DNA from: Planctomycetota bacterium | Lineage (GTDB): Bacteria; Planctomycetota; Phycisphaerae; Sedimentisphaerales; Anaerobacaceae | Assembly (NCBI GenBank): GCA_023135255.1 | Contig: JAGLTN010000626.1 | Span: 1-17,114, forward strand | Reading direction: 5' to 3' | DNA: 17,114 bases | Part shown: positions 1 to 7,659 of the stretch, piece by piece | Position numbering within the stretch: position 1 is the stretch's first letter | How the letters are laid out: the number at the start of each line of letters is the position of its first letter | Made by a program: the position numbers and the translations under genes | The notes under the pieces: model-generated | Databases searched by the model: none | What the model saw: the letters and a program-made list of their open reading frames with translations, nothing else | What the model was told of the DNA's origin: nothing

Positions 1-113
1 GCCCATCTGCCGTTGCCGTCCATAATAATAGCGATATTACGCGGCATCTGCTCAACTGCTACACCAAGCCTCTCAGCTGTTTTAACTAAATTTATCTCGG
101 TTCTCTGTGTCAA
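1..113 (-). CDS. uppS: Undecaprenyl diphosphate synthase (N-terminal part, cut by window edge)
   Basis: UppS is the cis-prenyltransferase that makes the C55 lipid carrier for peptidoglycan precursors. Only the first 37 codons are in the window; the gene runs off the left edge. The visible part ends in MPRNIAIIMDGNGRW, the family signature of the diphosphate-binding loop, with the catalytic Asp at residue 32 if the TTG start is used. The frame has a stop (TAG) at 120-122, so the choice is TTG at 111-113 or ATG at 45-47. I prefer TTG because a 20-residue stretch (ending LGVAVEQMP) before the motif looks like real coding sequence; the ATG would start directly at the motif. A weak GGGTAG lies ahead of the TTG. 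The gene follows purA by 142 bases on the same strand. Family assignment is firm; the start is not. Confidence 0.86.
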   Translation of the reverse strand, partial: MTQRTEINLVKTAERLGVAVEQMPRNIAIIMDGNGRW

Positions 114-140
114 TTCAATCTACCCAAAGCAATTTATACT

Positions 141-234
141 ACTCACACTTGAGTTTTACCGTTTATCCGCGGGTAAATAACTTTTAAACAACATGTTATA
201 ACTTTCTTCGCGGAAATTTCTCACCCTGAAGGGT
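141..234. promoter_or_regulatory. Cluster of inverted and direct repeats in the purA-uppS gap
   Basis: The gap between purA and uppS holds several symmetric elements. There is an inverted repeat ACTCA-CACT-TGAGT (141-154). A 16-base near palindrome TTTATCCGCGGGTAAA (162-177) has one mismatched pair. ATAACTTT occurs as a direct repeat at 177-184 and 198-205, exactly 21 bases apart, flanking the palindrome AACATGTT (190-197). ACCCT-GA-AGGGT lies at 223-234. None is followed by a T-run on the minus strand, so a rho-independent terminator is unlikely. A role as operator or promoter region for uppS is inference; some of these elements could be chance in A+T-rich DNA. Confidence 0.3.
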
Positions 235-255
235 ATAGACCATCAAAATTATTCA

Positions 256-1530
256 CTACCTGATTATCATCTGGCTGCGTTTAGGTCCAATACCTATCAT
301 TTTTATTGGCTTACCGACCAGCTTTTCAACTGCCTCAACATACTTTTGGGCATTTGCCGGCAGGTCCTGGAACTTCTCAACTGCGCTGATATCTTCGTCC
401 CAACCTGCTAATGTATCGTAAACACATTCAACTTTGCTCAACTTAGCTTCATTGGCCGGAAAAAACGTAGTCTCTTTGCCGTCTATCTTATAAGCTTTGC
501 AAACTTTCAGCTCGTCCATACCAGAAAGCGTATCAAGATGCAGCAGTACAACCGAATCGATCCCGCCTATGGTAATACTATAAGCCGAGGCAACCGTATC
601 AAGCCAACCACACCTTCGAGGTCTGCCGGTAGTCGTTCCGTACTCATGGCCTTTTTCACGAATAGTATCACCGATCTCATTGTTCTGTTCCGTTGGGAAA
701 GGCCCAGCTCCGACCCTTGTAGAATAAGCTTTAATAACACCAACAAATTCATCGACGAACTTTGCCGGTACGCCGCAACCTGCTGGCATACCAAGCGAAC
801 TTGCATTTGAGCTGGTTACAAAAGGAAACGTACCATGGTCAAGGTCAAGCAATGCGCCCTGAGCACCTTCGAAGAGCAAACTTTTGTCGGCATTTATGGC
901 GTTATGAAGATATTCGCTGGTATCGGTAATGAAAGGTAAAAATACCTCAGCATATTTTTTGCACTTCTCAAAAATTTCATCCGCACTGATAGGTTCAGCT
1001 TTATACAACGCAGCAAACAATTTATTTTTATACACAACGATCTTGTTAAGCTTTTCTTTTAATCTGTCAAGGTCGGCAAAATCTGCCATACGAATAGCAT
1101 AGCTCCTGCCGATCTTATCTGAATAGCAAGGCCCAATACCTCTGTTGGTTGTGCCGATCTTATTCTTACCGAGTGACTCTTCTCGAAGCCGGTCTTCATC
1201 TTTATGATAATCGAGAACAACATGAGCATTTTCGCTGATAAAAAGCCTTCCATCAAGAGAGATGTCCTTTTCCTTGAGTGTCTCTATCTCAACTATCACA
1301 CCCGCCGGGTCAAGCACGACGCCATTGCCGACTACACAAATAGTATCAGCTCTGACAGAGCCGCTCGGCAAAAGATGCAATGCGAATCTCGTATCGCCAA
1401 TAACAACAGTATGGCCGGCATTTGCGCCGCCGCTGTACCTGACAACAATATCAGTTTTTTCTGCAAGAATATCTACAACTTTACCCTTGCCCTCGTCACC
1501 CCACTGCAAACCAGTAACACAATAATTCAT
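256..1530 (-). CDS. purA: Adenylosuccinate synthetase
   Basis: PurA joins IMP and aspartate using GTP, the first committed step from IMP to AMP, in the cytoplasm. The 424-residue protein has the usual length of about 430. GDEGKGK at residues 11-17 is the GTP-binding loop with catalytic Asp12, and NAGHT at 37-41 carries the catalytic His40. Further family motifs are GTTNRGIGP, TTTGRPRRCGWLD, and GIGPKRSQMI at the C-terminus. The frame is open 18 codons further upstream, but the family start MNYCVTGLQWGDEG fits ATG 1528-1530, with GGGA about four bases ahead. The gene lies 108 bases downstream of the two-TM protein gene on the same strand. I see no clear promoter or terminator in that gap, so it may be read from upstream or from its own weak promoter. 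No key residue is missing. Confidence 0.97.
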   Translation of the reverse strand: MNYCVTGLQWGDEGKGKVVDILAEKTDIVVRYSGGANAGHTVVIGDTRFALHLLPSGSVRADTICVVGNGVVLDPAGVIVEIETLKEKDISLDGRLFISENAHVVLDYHKDEDRLREESLGKNKIGTTNRGIGPCYSDKIGRSYAIRMADFADLDRLKEKLNKIVVYKNKLFAALYKAEPISADEIFEKCKKYAEVFLPFITDTSEYLHNAINADKSLLFEGAQGALLDLDHGTFPFVTSSNASSLGMPAGCGVPAKFVDEFVGVIKAYSTRVGAGPFPTEQNNEIGDTIREKGHEYGTTTGRPRRCGWLDTVASAYSITIGGIDSVVLLHLDTLSGMDELKVCKAYKIDGKETTFFPANEAKLSKVECVYDTLAGWDEDISAVEKFQDLPANAQKYVEAVEKLVGKPIKMIGIGPKRSQMIIR

Positions 1531-1638
1531 TTTTCCCAGTCTCTTAGTTTTAAATATTGCCAAAAACAAACCGCAACAGCTCACCAGGGCACTCTATTGT
1601 GGCCAAACGATTGGATTTTAGGCTTTAACTGAATAATT

Positions 1639-2097
1639 TCAACTTATTTTTGAAACAACATGGTCTAAAATCGGTGTTAGATTGTCATATTTAAGATCAC
1701 TTATTTTCTTTTTAACCTGACTGCCCTGAGCAGTTTCATACGTCAAAATAAAATAACCCTTAGAATCAAAATGAGTCTTATCAAGCGATACTATCGAATC
1801 ATAATTAATCGTTTTGCCGTCAACTATGAGCTTTTCTTCATCTGCGACGACTTTTTTGCCGACTACCGAAGCAAGGTAAACGCCGAGCAAAACCGCACCT
1901 GAAACTAAAAAATACGGTGCTCTGCGGTTAAATACAAGATACGTTTTCGGGCTTCCGTCAGGATTAGTATACTTATCTATCCATTTCTGATTATAGTAGC
2001 CGTCATAAATGCACCACGCTGTCAAAGCCAGACACGCAACAATAAACAGCTTAATTCTGTTTTTCTTATAAGAACTAATACCTGCTTCAATCGCCAT
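1639..2097 (-). CDS. Small membrane protein with two TM segments and a possible PH-like C-terminal domain
   Basis: I do not recognise this 152-residue protein by name. It has a short basic N-terminus, a first hydrophobic segment at about 16-32, a linker of about 28 residues rich in Tyr, Asp and Asn, and a second hydrophobic segment at about 62-80. A polar tail from 85 to the end alternates in a strand-like way (KLIVDGKTINYDSIVSLDK and so on). That pattern resembles the small bacterial PH-like domains that often follow two TM helices, but this is a fold guess. ATG 2095-2097 is preferred; TTG directly upstream (2098-2100) is also possible, because GGGAG sits nine bases from the ATG and six from the TTG. 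The gene is 16 bases downstream of the 252-residue unknown, so the two are probably cotranscribed. Confidence 0.75.
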   Translation of the reverse strand: MAIEAGISSYKKNRIKLFIVACLALTAWCIYDGYYNQKWIDKYTNPDGSPKTYLVFNRRAPYFLVSGAVLLGVYLASVVGKKVVADEEKLIVDGKTINYDSIVSLDKTHFDSKGYFILTYETAQGSQVKKKISDLKYDNLTPILDHVVSKIS

Positions 2098-2113
2098 CAA
2101 ATTCGTCTCCCAA

Positions 2114-2872
2114 CTAACTTAAATTCCTATGTGCTATAACATCAGTTAAAGGCTTAACAAAACTGCCAATGACTTTTTCCGTCATCAAATTATCAAGTAT
2201 CTCATACTGTCTGTCAAAAGAAGCTATCGAATCAAACCTTTTATCACTTGCCGGATACTGTCGGATCGTAACATAAAGGCTGATCGCCTCTTCGGTTTTG
2301 TCTTTTGGCTTACCAGGTTCAAAAACGCTTGTCTTCGATTCGACTTTTATGCGCGCCTGCGTCAGATTGTCTTCTGAAAGTGACACCGTCATCATCGGGG
2401 AAAATTCTGTCACCTTGCTCTGGGGTAAGTCTAATAGGCTGTTAAAAGCTGAATCATTTAAAAACGCCTCAGCAATAATCTCATCATGATTGCCCCGACA
2501 GGAAAAATCCATTCCAAAAACAACGTCAATGCAGTCAATATCGAGATAATTAACGCCAAGCATATAAGGGATCAAATCAAGAATGAACCTATCCTTTGCG
2601 CATACATGCTCAAGCTCCTGCGGATTCACAGCTCCGCAGCTTATACGGTCAGACTCTAAGCCCAGCCAGCTGAATTGGCCTGTACTCGAATTTTCCTCAA
2701 GAAAATACTCACCCTTACCGCGTCTATAAAAATTGCCCATCGAAGGGTACTGCTTTTGTACCCTCTCAAAAAAAGACAATATCGTATCTCTTTGAGCAGG
2801 CAGTTCAAGCTCTGTATTGACGTACATGTCAAAGTAAAAATCATCACAGAGAGAACCATAACTATTTGTCAT
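2114..2872 (-). CDS. Conserved-looking soluble protein of unknown function
   Basis: This 252-residue protein has no signal peptide and no membrane segment, so it is probably cytoplasmic. I cannot assign a function. The opening (SYGSLCDDFYFDMYVNTELE) and the aromatic-rich blocks GNFYRRGKGEYFLEE and SLYVTIRQYP look like a single compact alpha/beta domain. From memory, a family with this opening is spread among planctomycetes, but I could not verify that. The start ATG at 2870-2872 has GGA nine bases upstream, with a run of A's between. The gene follows the kinase-like membrane protein by 85 bases and precedes the small two-TM protein by 16. That suggests it works with one of these envelope proteins, but nothing in the sequence proves it. 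Confidence 0.78.
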   Translation of the reverse strand: MTNSYGSLCDDFYFDMYVNTELELPAQRDTILSFFERVQKQYPSMGNFYRRGKGEYFLEENSSTGQFSWLGLESDRISCGAVNPQELEHVCAKDRFILDLIPYMLGVNYLDIDCIDVVFGMDFSCRGNHDEIIAEAFLNDSAFNSLLDLPQSKVTEFSPMMTVSLSEDNLTQARIKVESKTSVFEPGKPKDKTEEAISLYVTIRQYPASDKRFDSIASFDRQYEILDNLMTEKVIGSFVKPLTDVIAHRNLS

Positions 2873-2957
2873 TTTTTTTATTCCAAATTACAACACAACT
2901 AATTTTTTAACAGCAGTATTGTCTCATAAACTCTATAATTTAACAAGCCCTAAAACC

Positions 2958-5456
2958 TTAAACATTCATTAAATCCGGGTCAGGTAGGCTCATTTCCGCA
3001 ATTAAAGCACCAACCGTGCTGAAAATCGTAAAAACAAACACCCGCCATACGAACATCGATACCACATCTGAAACCGCTGACGATTCGCCGAAAAGGATAA
3101 CCAAAGCAGCGGTGAAAAATATCGCGGTAAAGAACCCGCACAAACACGCAGATATTATCCTTTTGTACAACACAGCCCCGCCGCAGTTTAATGTTGTGAT
3201 CGCCCCCGCCCCCAACGGCAAAATCAGTGCCAACAGCCAAATCTGCTTTAAATTCGGCAGATCTCCAAAAAGACGCTGATAAACAGCATCTGCACCGACA
3301 AAACCGGCTGCGGCTGCGATCGCAACTATCGCAACATGAAAATAACGAGGTTTAAGTGAAACCCGCAGGGCGGCAATTTTTCCCATTCGCCTTCTGATAG
3401 TCAAAGGCCAATTATAAAACAGGTTAAATACCCAGTGCTCCAGCAACGCGCCCCCTTCGCCGAATACCGGAACAATATGAACCGCCTCTGTCGCCCAGTG
3501 GCCTGCCATAAACCTGGCAATCGTCGGATAATGATGAGCCATCTGGATAGGAAACGCCAGATAACCAATATATTTGAAAAAGCCTAAAAATACAGCTATG
3601 TTATAATCTTTGAAATTGCGTTCTTTTATAACAAGGTAAACTACATAAAGCCCCCGGCAAAGCGAACCGGGAGATATCGGCACAACCTGAAATATTCCGA
3701 TTATCCCCAAACCTATTGCCCAGGCATTAGGATTATCACGATGAGTGAAATAATATATCCCCGCTATCAAAACCGAAACGATCTGTGTTACAGGCAAAGT
3801 GCAAACATGAACTGCAAGGCACTTTAAATATTTTTGAATGAAAGGCTCTTTCATTTTGGACAGAACAACGTCAGCATCTTCATCGGTCAAAATATGCTTT
3901 TTTCTGCCCTGCTCAACCATATCGCGGAACCATTGCTCACGAAATTCATGGTTGAAATACAACTTTGCAGGCCTGATAACGATGAAAGCCAAACGTTCTT
4001 TAAAATATGTCCAGTCCGTCAAAAATTTATGGATTCCCACAGGCAATATCAAAAAAGGCAAATGAGGCAAAAACATCAGCAAAGAATCACCCACTTTTTT
4101 AACTTTTTCTTCACTAAACCTTCCCGCTCGATAACAGCCGGTAACTTTTTCAGCCACCTTAGCTTTTACAGCCCGCTTCAAATATCCGAAGTCGCTGAGC
4201 ATTGCTAAATAATGCTTTCGCCAGTCAGCCCTGCCCCAGAATTTTCGCAGCACCGCACCAAGGATCGGCACAATCCCAATAATGAAAAATACCAATGTCA
4301 AAAATTTATTCGAGCGGAATTTCTTTTCATGACCGGCATCGATCAGATTGCGAACCTTCCAGCCCGTAACCGCACTATCAAAAATCGTAGACCATAACCT
4401 GCCGCTATACAGAAGCCTTAAATGGTTGTGCGTAATATCAACCAACGAATCGCGATAAATCCTTTCTGCCGATTCCAGCTCTGCCATCATAGAATCGCTG
4501 TCTGCAAAATGCTCCTTATGCGATTCTACAAAAGCCTTGAGCTTACCCAGGTCACCCCGATCAAACTGCACTAAACTGCCACGTCCCACGCCTTTAATAA
4601 TCAGCTTAAAATCACCCGGACTCATAGGCAAAAATGGTAAAAGCGCGAGCCCCGCCCGGAAATCTACCGCCACCAAACCTTTTTCAGGCTCATTTTCTGT
4701 ATCACTTCTTTTCAGACAGTTAGGCTGACTTTTACAAGTCGACCATTCATATTGACGTGCAAATTCATGACCGCCGACTTCATGAAGTAACTTTACAAAG
4801 TCAGCCATAAATTTCTTTTTCGCTCTGTATTCAACATTGCCTAGCTTCTCAAGGCCAACATCCCTTCCCTTTTTCCAAAGCTTTAAGACATCCAGATGGT
4901 CATCAACTTCCAGCCTCCATGTTCTTCCCTGCACCCATTGACTAAGCTCGCCGCAACTGCCAAGATTCTCATCGACAAAAGTAGCATGAATATCAACAAC
5001 GCTTTGCTCATCACCAAACCTGATGGCAGCTGCTTTGCGAATAAACTTTTGCCACAATGCCCCCGCCCTGGAAGCTGCAGGATTAACCTGAAGCTGGAAA
5101 GGCCCCTGGAAACCGATCCAGTAAATAACATTCCTGAATAGTAGTGAGAACCCAGAAGGAGGAATAAGTATCTTAATCGCATAAAGCTGATCTATTTCGA
5201 TGCCGCAATCAAGCTGGCTGTCCGATTCAATTTCGGTTACCCGAACCTGATACACCTGACCGGCAAAACCGCCTCCGACAAATTTCTCAACAACCAGCCG
5301 AACCCGAACCGCAGCTGCGAACTCAACAGTCATCATATCATAAACCAGTTCATCTCCCTTGTCGTAGTGATCTATAATGACAGGACGATAAAGCTTGGCC
5401 TGCTGGATTTTCTGCTCTAATTTTTTACAAACCTCAACAGAGTATTCCGCAACCAT
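2958..5456 (-). CDS. Kinase-like N-terminal domain fused to a polytopic membrane region
   Basis: This 832-residue protein has two parts. Residues about 50-300 look like a divergent protein-kinase fold: a glycine-rich loop GGGFAGQVY at 61-69, YAIK at 92-95 with Lys95 in the VAIK position, a hinge-like QGRTW at 176-180, KSQPN at 242-246 where catalytic-loop Asn246 would fall, and VDF at 264-266 in the DFG position (Asp265, but Arg instead of Gly). The HRD aspartate appears absent; a Cys (241) falls there, so it may be a pseudokinase or an atypical enzyme. From about 385 to the end there are 8-9 hydrophobic segments (roughly 385-403, 459-479, 550-570, 578-600, 620-640, 708-725, 739-756, 768-790, 801-822). 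ATG 5454-5456 has AGGAAG five bases upstream. The gene is 25 bases downstream of pgpA, which hints at a lipid or envelope role. The reading frame is certain; the kinase likeness is my inference. Confidence 0.8.
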   Translation of the reverse strand: MVAEYSVEVCKKLEQKIQQAKLYRPVIIDHYDKGDELVYDMMTVEFAAAVRVRLVVEKFVGGGFAGQVYQVRVTEIESDSQLDCGIEIDQLYAIKILIPPSGFSLLFRNVIYWIGFQGPFQLQVNPAASRAGALWQKFIRKAAAIRFGDEQSVVDIHATFVDENLGSCGELSQWVQGRTWRLEVDDHLDVLKLWKKGRDVGLEKLGNVEYRAKKKFMADFVKLLHEVGGHEFARQYEWSTCKSQPNCLKRSDTENEPEKGLVAVDFRAGLALLPFLPMSPGDFKLIIKGVGRGSLVQFDRGDLGKLKAFVESHKEHFADSDSMMAELESAERIYRDSLVDITHNHLRLLYSGRLWSTIFDSAVTGWKVRNLIDAGHEKKFRSNKFLTLVFFIIGIVPILGAVLRKFWGRADWRKHYLAMLSDFGYLKRAVKAKVAEKVTGCYRAGRFSEEKVKKVGDSLLMFLPHLPFLILPVGIHKFLTDWTYFKERLAFIVIRPAKLYFNHEFREQWFRDMVEQGRKKHILTDEDADVVLSKMKEPFIQKYLKCLAVHVCTLPVTQIVSVLIAGIYYFTHRDNPNAWAIGLGIIGIFQVVPISPGSLCRGLYVVYLVIKERNFKDYNIAVFLGFFKYIGYLAFPIQMAHHYPTIARFMAGHWATEAVHIVPVFGEGGALLEHWVFNLFYNWPLTIRRRMGKIAALRVSLKPRYFHVAIVAIAAAAGFVGADAVYQRLFGDLPNLKQIWLLALILPLGAGAITTLNCGGAVLYKRIISACLCGFFTAIFFTAALVILFGESSAVSDVVSMFVWRVFVFTIFSTVGALIAEMSLPDPDLMNV

Positions 5457-5481
5457 CCATGCTTCCTGAAAAAAAGTAAAA

Positions 5482-5967
5482 TTAGATAATACCGACTAAC
5501 CTGACAACTACCTGCAAAACAATCGCTGCAAAAACCCCAGCCAAAAGATCATCGCAAAGCACCCCCCAACCAGCGGGCAACTGCTCAAGCTTTTTTATAG
5601 GCCAAAGTTTCGTAATATCAAAGAATCTGAAAAACAAAAATCCGAGAACTGCTGCAATACATATATTAGTCGCACCCGAAACCGCCAGACCAACAAAAAC
5701 CAAACACTGCCCAGCCACCTCATCAGCAACAATTTCGCCCGGGTCTTTTTTGCCGGTAGATTCTATCACAGCAGGTGCAAATTTCACACAAACAACTGAA
5801 GCTGCCAAAGCCCAGCCGAGCATAACCGCTGATATCCATACTATGCTCAAATTTAAACCGCTAAGGATTACAAACAAAATCGCCGCAGGCAGCGACCCCC
5901 ACGTCCCCGAAGCGATAGGCATAAAACCCAGGCCGAAACACGATGTAAGCAATCTTTTCATTTTCAT
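5482..5967 (-). CDS. pgpA: Phosphatidylglycerophosphatase A
   Basis: PgpA dephosphorylates phosphatidylglycerol phosphate to phosphatidylglycerol at the inner membrane. The 161-residue protein has the usual length and all three family motifs: GLGFMPIASGTWGSLP at 12-27, DPGEIVADE at 75-83, and GWGVLCDDLLAG at 133-144. The conserved acidic residues, including Asp139 and Asp140, are expected to bind metal. Hydrophobic stretches at about 28-60, 86-115 and 143-160 form the membrane part. ATG 5965-5967 has AGGA seven bases upstream; a second ATG two codons later is possible. It sits 46 bases after the dGTPase gene and 25 bases before the kinase-like membrane protein, on the same strand. No residue looks out of place. 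Confidence 0.94.
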   Translation of the reverse strand: MKMKRLLTSCFGLGFMPIASGTWGSLPAAILFVILSGLNLSIVWISAVMLGWALAASVVCVKFAPAVIESTGKKDPGEIVADEVAGQCLVFVGLAVSGATNICIAAVLGFLFFRFFDITKLWPIKKLEQLPAGWGVLCDDLLAGVFAAIVLQVVVRLVGII

Positions 5968-6013
5968 TATTTGTTCCTAACTTTAGACACACAAAGCGGA
6001 TAGTATCATAGTT

Positions 6014-7111
6014 TCAGTCGACTTTTTCAAGCATTTTCAGGCAAAACCTGTCTGTCATCCCAGCGATATAATCGCAGACGACTCTTTCAGCCCCTTCTTT
6101 TTCCGCCAGATTTTGAAAATATCGCGGCATAATAGTAGGCCTTTCGCAAATCATTGCAAAAAGATCATTCAACCAGATTTTAACCTTATCAGAAGTCTGT
6201 CGAATCTTTTCATGCAAATAAAAATTATTAAAAAGAAAATCTTCTAACTGTTTAAGCCTCTCATCATTAGCCGCAGATATCGCTATCAGATTTTCGCCGA
6301 GAGTCAACACATCCTCGACAGTTTCAACTGCTGAATCTTTTATTTTCCCCCTGCTCGTTTCAATACAGTCACTAACTAAGATATCAATAATAGCTTTTGC
6401 AGTCCTGGTATTTCTGATTAAGCCATCCTCGATTCGCTCGGCATTGATCTTATCTCTGGCATGATTAAATATCTCAAGTTCTTTGAGCTGGTCAACTTTA
6501 ATTATCCCAGCTAAAAGCCCGTCTTCCAGGTCGTGACAATTATAAGCAACCCTGTCGGCGACACCGGCTATCTGGCCTTCCATGCTGCAATTGGCTCCGT
6601 CAAAAATATCATCTTTCGGGCTGTCATAAGTGCTCTCATGCTTTGCGATTCCGAGCCGAGTCTCATACATCAGATTCAACCCCATAAACTCCGGGTACGG
6701 ATGCTCAAGAAAATCAACGATCCGCAATGACTGCCTGTTATGCTCAAATCCGCCGAAATCTTTCATAATACTATTGAGTTCACTTTCGCCGGCATGACCA
6801 AAAGGCGAATGCCCAAGATCATGAGCAAGGCAGATAGCCTCAGCCAAAGTTTCATTAAGCCCTAAAGTCCTGGCGATAGTCCTGCCTATCTGTGCAACTT
6901 CAATACTGTGTGTAAGACGGTTGCGATAGCTGTCATTAACGCCTGGTGTAAAAACCTGCGTCTTGCCCTCAAGCCTGCGAAATGCAACGCTGTGTATGAC
7001 GCGATCCCTGTCACGCTCAAAATTGCTCCTGTAACGGTGCCCAGCTTCGGCAAATTTTCTGCCCTTGCTCAGAGCATCAGTAACCGCATAAGATTTAATC
7101 TCTTGCACCAT
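6014..7111 (-). CDS. dGTPase-like HD-domain triphosphohydrolase
   Basis: This protein belongs to the Dgt-like branch of HD-domain hydrolases, which remove tripolyphosphate from dNTPs. The HD metal ligands are visible: His68 (RLTHSIEV), His97-Asp98 (LAHDLGH) and Asp186 (VADRVAYNCHD). The N-terminal RSNFERDRDRVIHSVAFRRL and GKTQVF motifs are typical of the family. At 365 residues it matches the shorter deoxyguanosinetriphosphate triphosphohydrolase-like proteins rather than the 505-residue E. coli Dgt, so the preferred dNTP is uncertain. The ATG at 7109-7111 comes two bases after the stop of the HIT gene and has no clear ribosome-binding site, which fits translational coupling to HIT. pgpA follows after 46 bases. 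Confidence 0.92.
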   Translation of the reverse strand: MVQEIKSYAVTDALSKGRKFAEAGHRYRSNFERDRDRVIHSVAFRRLEGKTQVFTPGVNDSYRNRLTHSIEVAQIGRTIARTLGLNETLAEAICLAHDLGHSPFGHAGESELNSIMKDFGGFEHNRQSLRIVDFLEHPYPEFMGLNLMYETRLGIAKHESTYDSPKDDIFDGANCSMEGQIAGVADRVAYNCHDLEDGLLAGIIKVDQLKELEIFNHARDKINAERIEDGLIRNTRTAKAIIDILVSDCIETSRGKIKDSAVETVEDVLTLGENLIAISAANDERLKQLEDFLFNNFYLHEKIRQTSDKVKIWLNDLFAMICERPTIMPRYFQNLAEKEGAERVVCDYIAGMTDRFCLKMLEKVD

Positions 7112-7113
7112 TT

Positions 7114-7629
7114 CTACAAACCAGGAAGGTTATGCTCAATACTCACTTCTCTAAGCTGATCAAGCAGCTCTTTCATAGACTGACTTATAACATCAGTATC
7201 ACTGCATACACTCATAAAACTCGTGTCACCATCCCATCTCGGCACAATATGGATATGCACATGACCGGGCAATCCCGCACCAGCGCATCTGCCTAAATTC
7301 ATCCCAATATTAAAACCATGAGGCTTAAGAACCATAGTCAAAGCCTTCTTAGCTTCCCTCACCAGCTTAATCAACTCGGCAAGCTCAGCCTCGTCAGCTT
7401 CATCTATATCAGAAATATGACGAGCCGGAGCAACCATAAGATGGCCGTTATTATAAGGATAATGATTAAGCAAAACTATGCCATGCTCGCTGCGCCACAA
7501 AACCAGATTCTTGTCATCATCTCCAGGCCTGTCAAGATAATGACAGATAAAACAATCACAAGGCTCATCATCAGTCAGCTCTTGAATATAATTAATTCGC
7601 CACGGCGCCCACAGATTCTTACTTTCCAA
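7114..7629 (-). CDS. HIT-family nucleotide hydrolase or phosphorylase (Ap4A-type)
   Basis: The 171-residue protein is a histidine-triad enzyme. The triad HVHIHIVPRW lies at 123-132, with His123, His125 and His127. NGHLMVAPARH at 61-71 and the N-terminal LWAPWR at 6-11 place it with the Ap4A phosphorylase/hydrolase-like group, which degrades dinucleoside polyphosphates. Cys24, Cys26 and Cys29 near the N-terminus (PCDCFIC) resemble the zinc site of some relatives. The start is TTG 7627-7629: no in-frame ATG is available and a strong GGAGG (7639-7643) lies nine bases upstream. It ends two bases before the dGTPase-like gene, so the two are very probably cotranslated and may both clean up unusual nucleotides. 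Exact substrate unknown. Confidence 0.92.
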   Translation of the reverse strand: MESKNLWAPWRINYIQELTDDEPCDCFICHYLDRPGDDDKNLVLWRSEHGIVLLNHYPYNNGHLMVAPARHISDIDEADEAELAELIKLVREAKKALTMVLKPHGFNIGMNLGRCAGAGLPGHVHIHIVPRWDGDTSFMSVCSDTDVISQSMKELLDQLREVSIEHNLPGL

Positions 7630-7659
7630 TATATTATGCCTCCATTTTGCTTTTCAGCT

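Noticed and set aside
223..234. ACCCT-GA-AGGGT as terminator of purA
   Set aside because: The loop would be two bases and there is no T-run downstream on the minus strand.
1531..1584. Upstream extension of purA by 18 codons
   Set aside because: The extra residues do not match the family, which begins at the MNYCVTGLQWGDEG level, and a GGGA lies just before that ATG.
1204..1632. 142-codon plus-strand frame opposite purA
   Set aside because: It overlaps the N-terminal GTP-binding loop of purA and has no start signal; a shadow.
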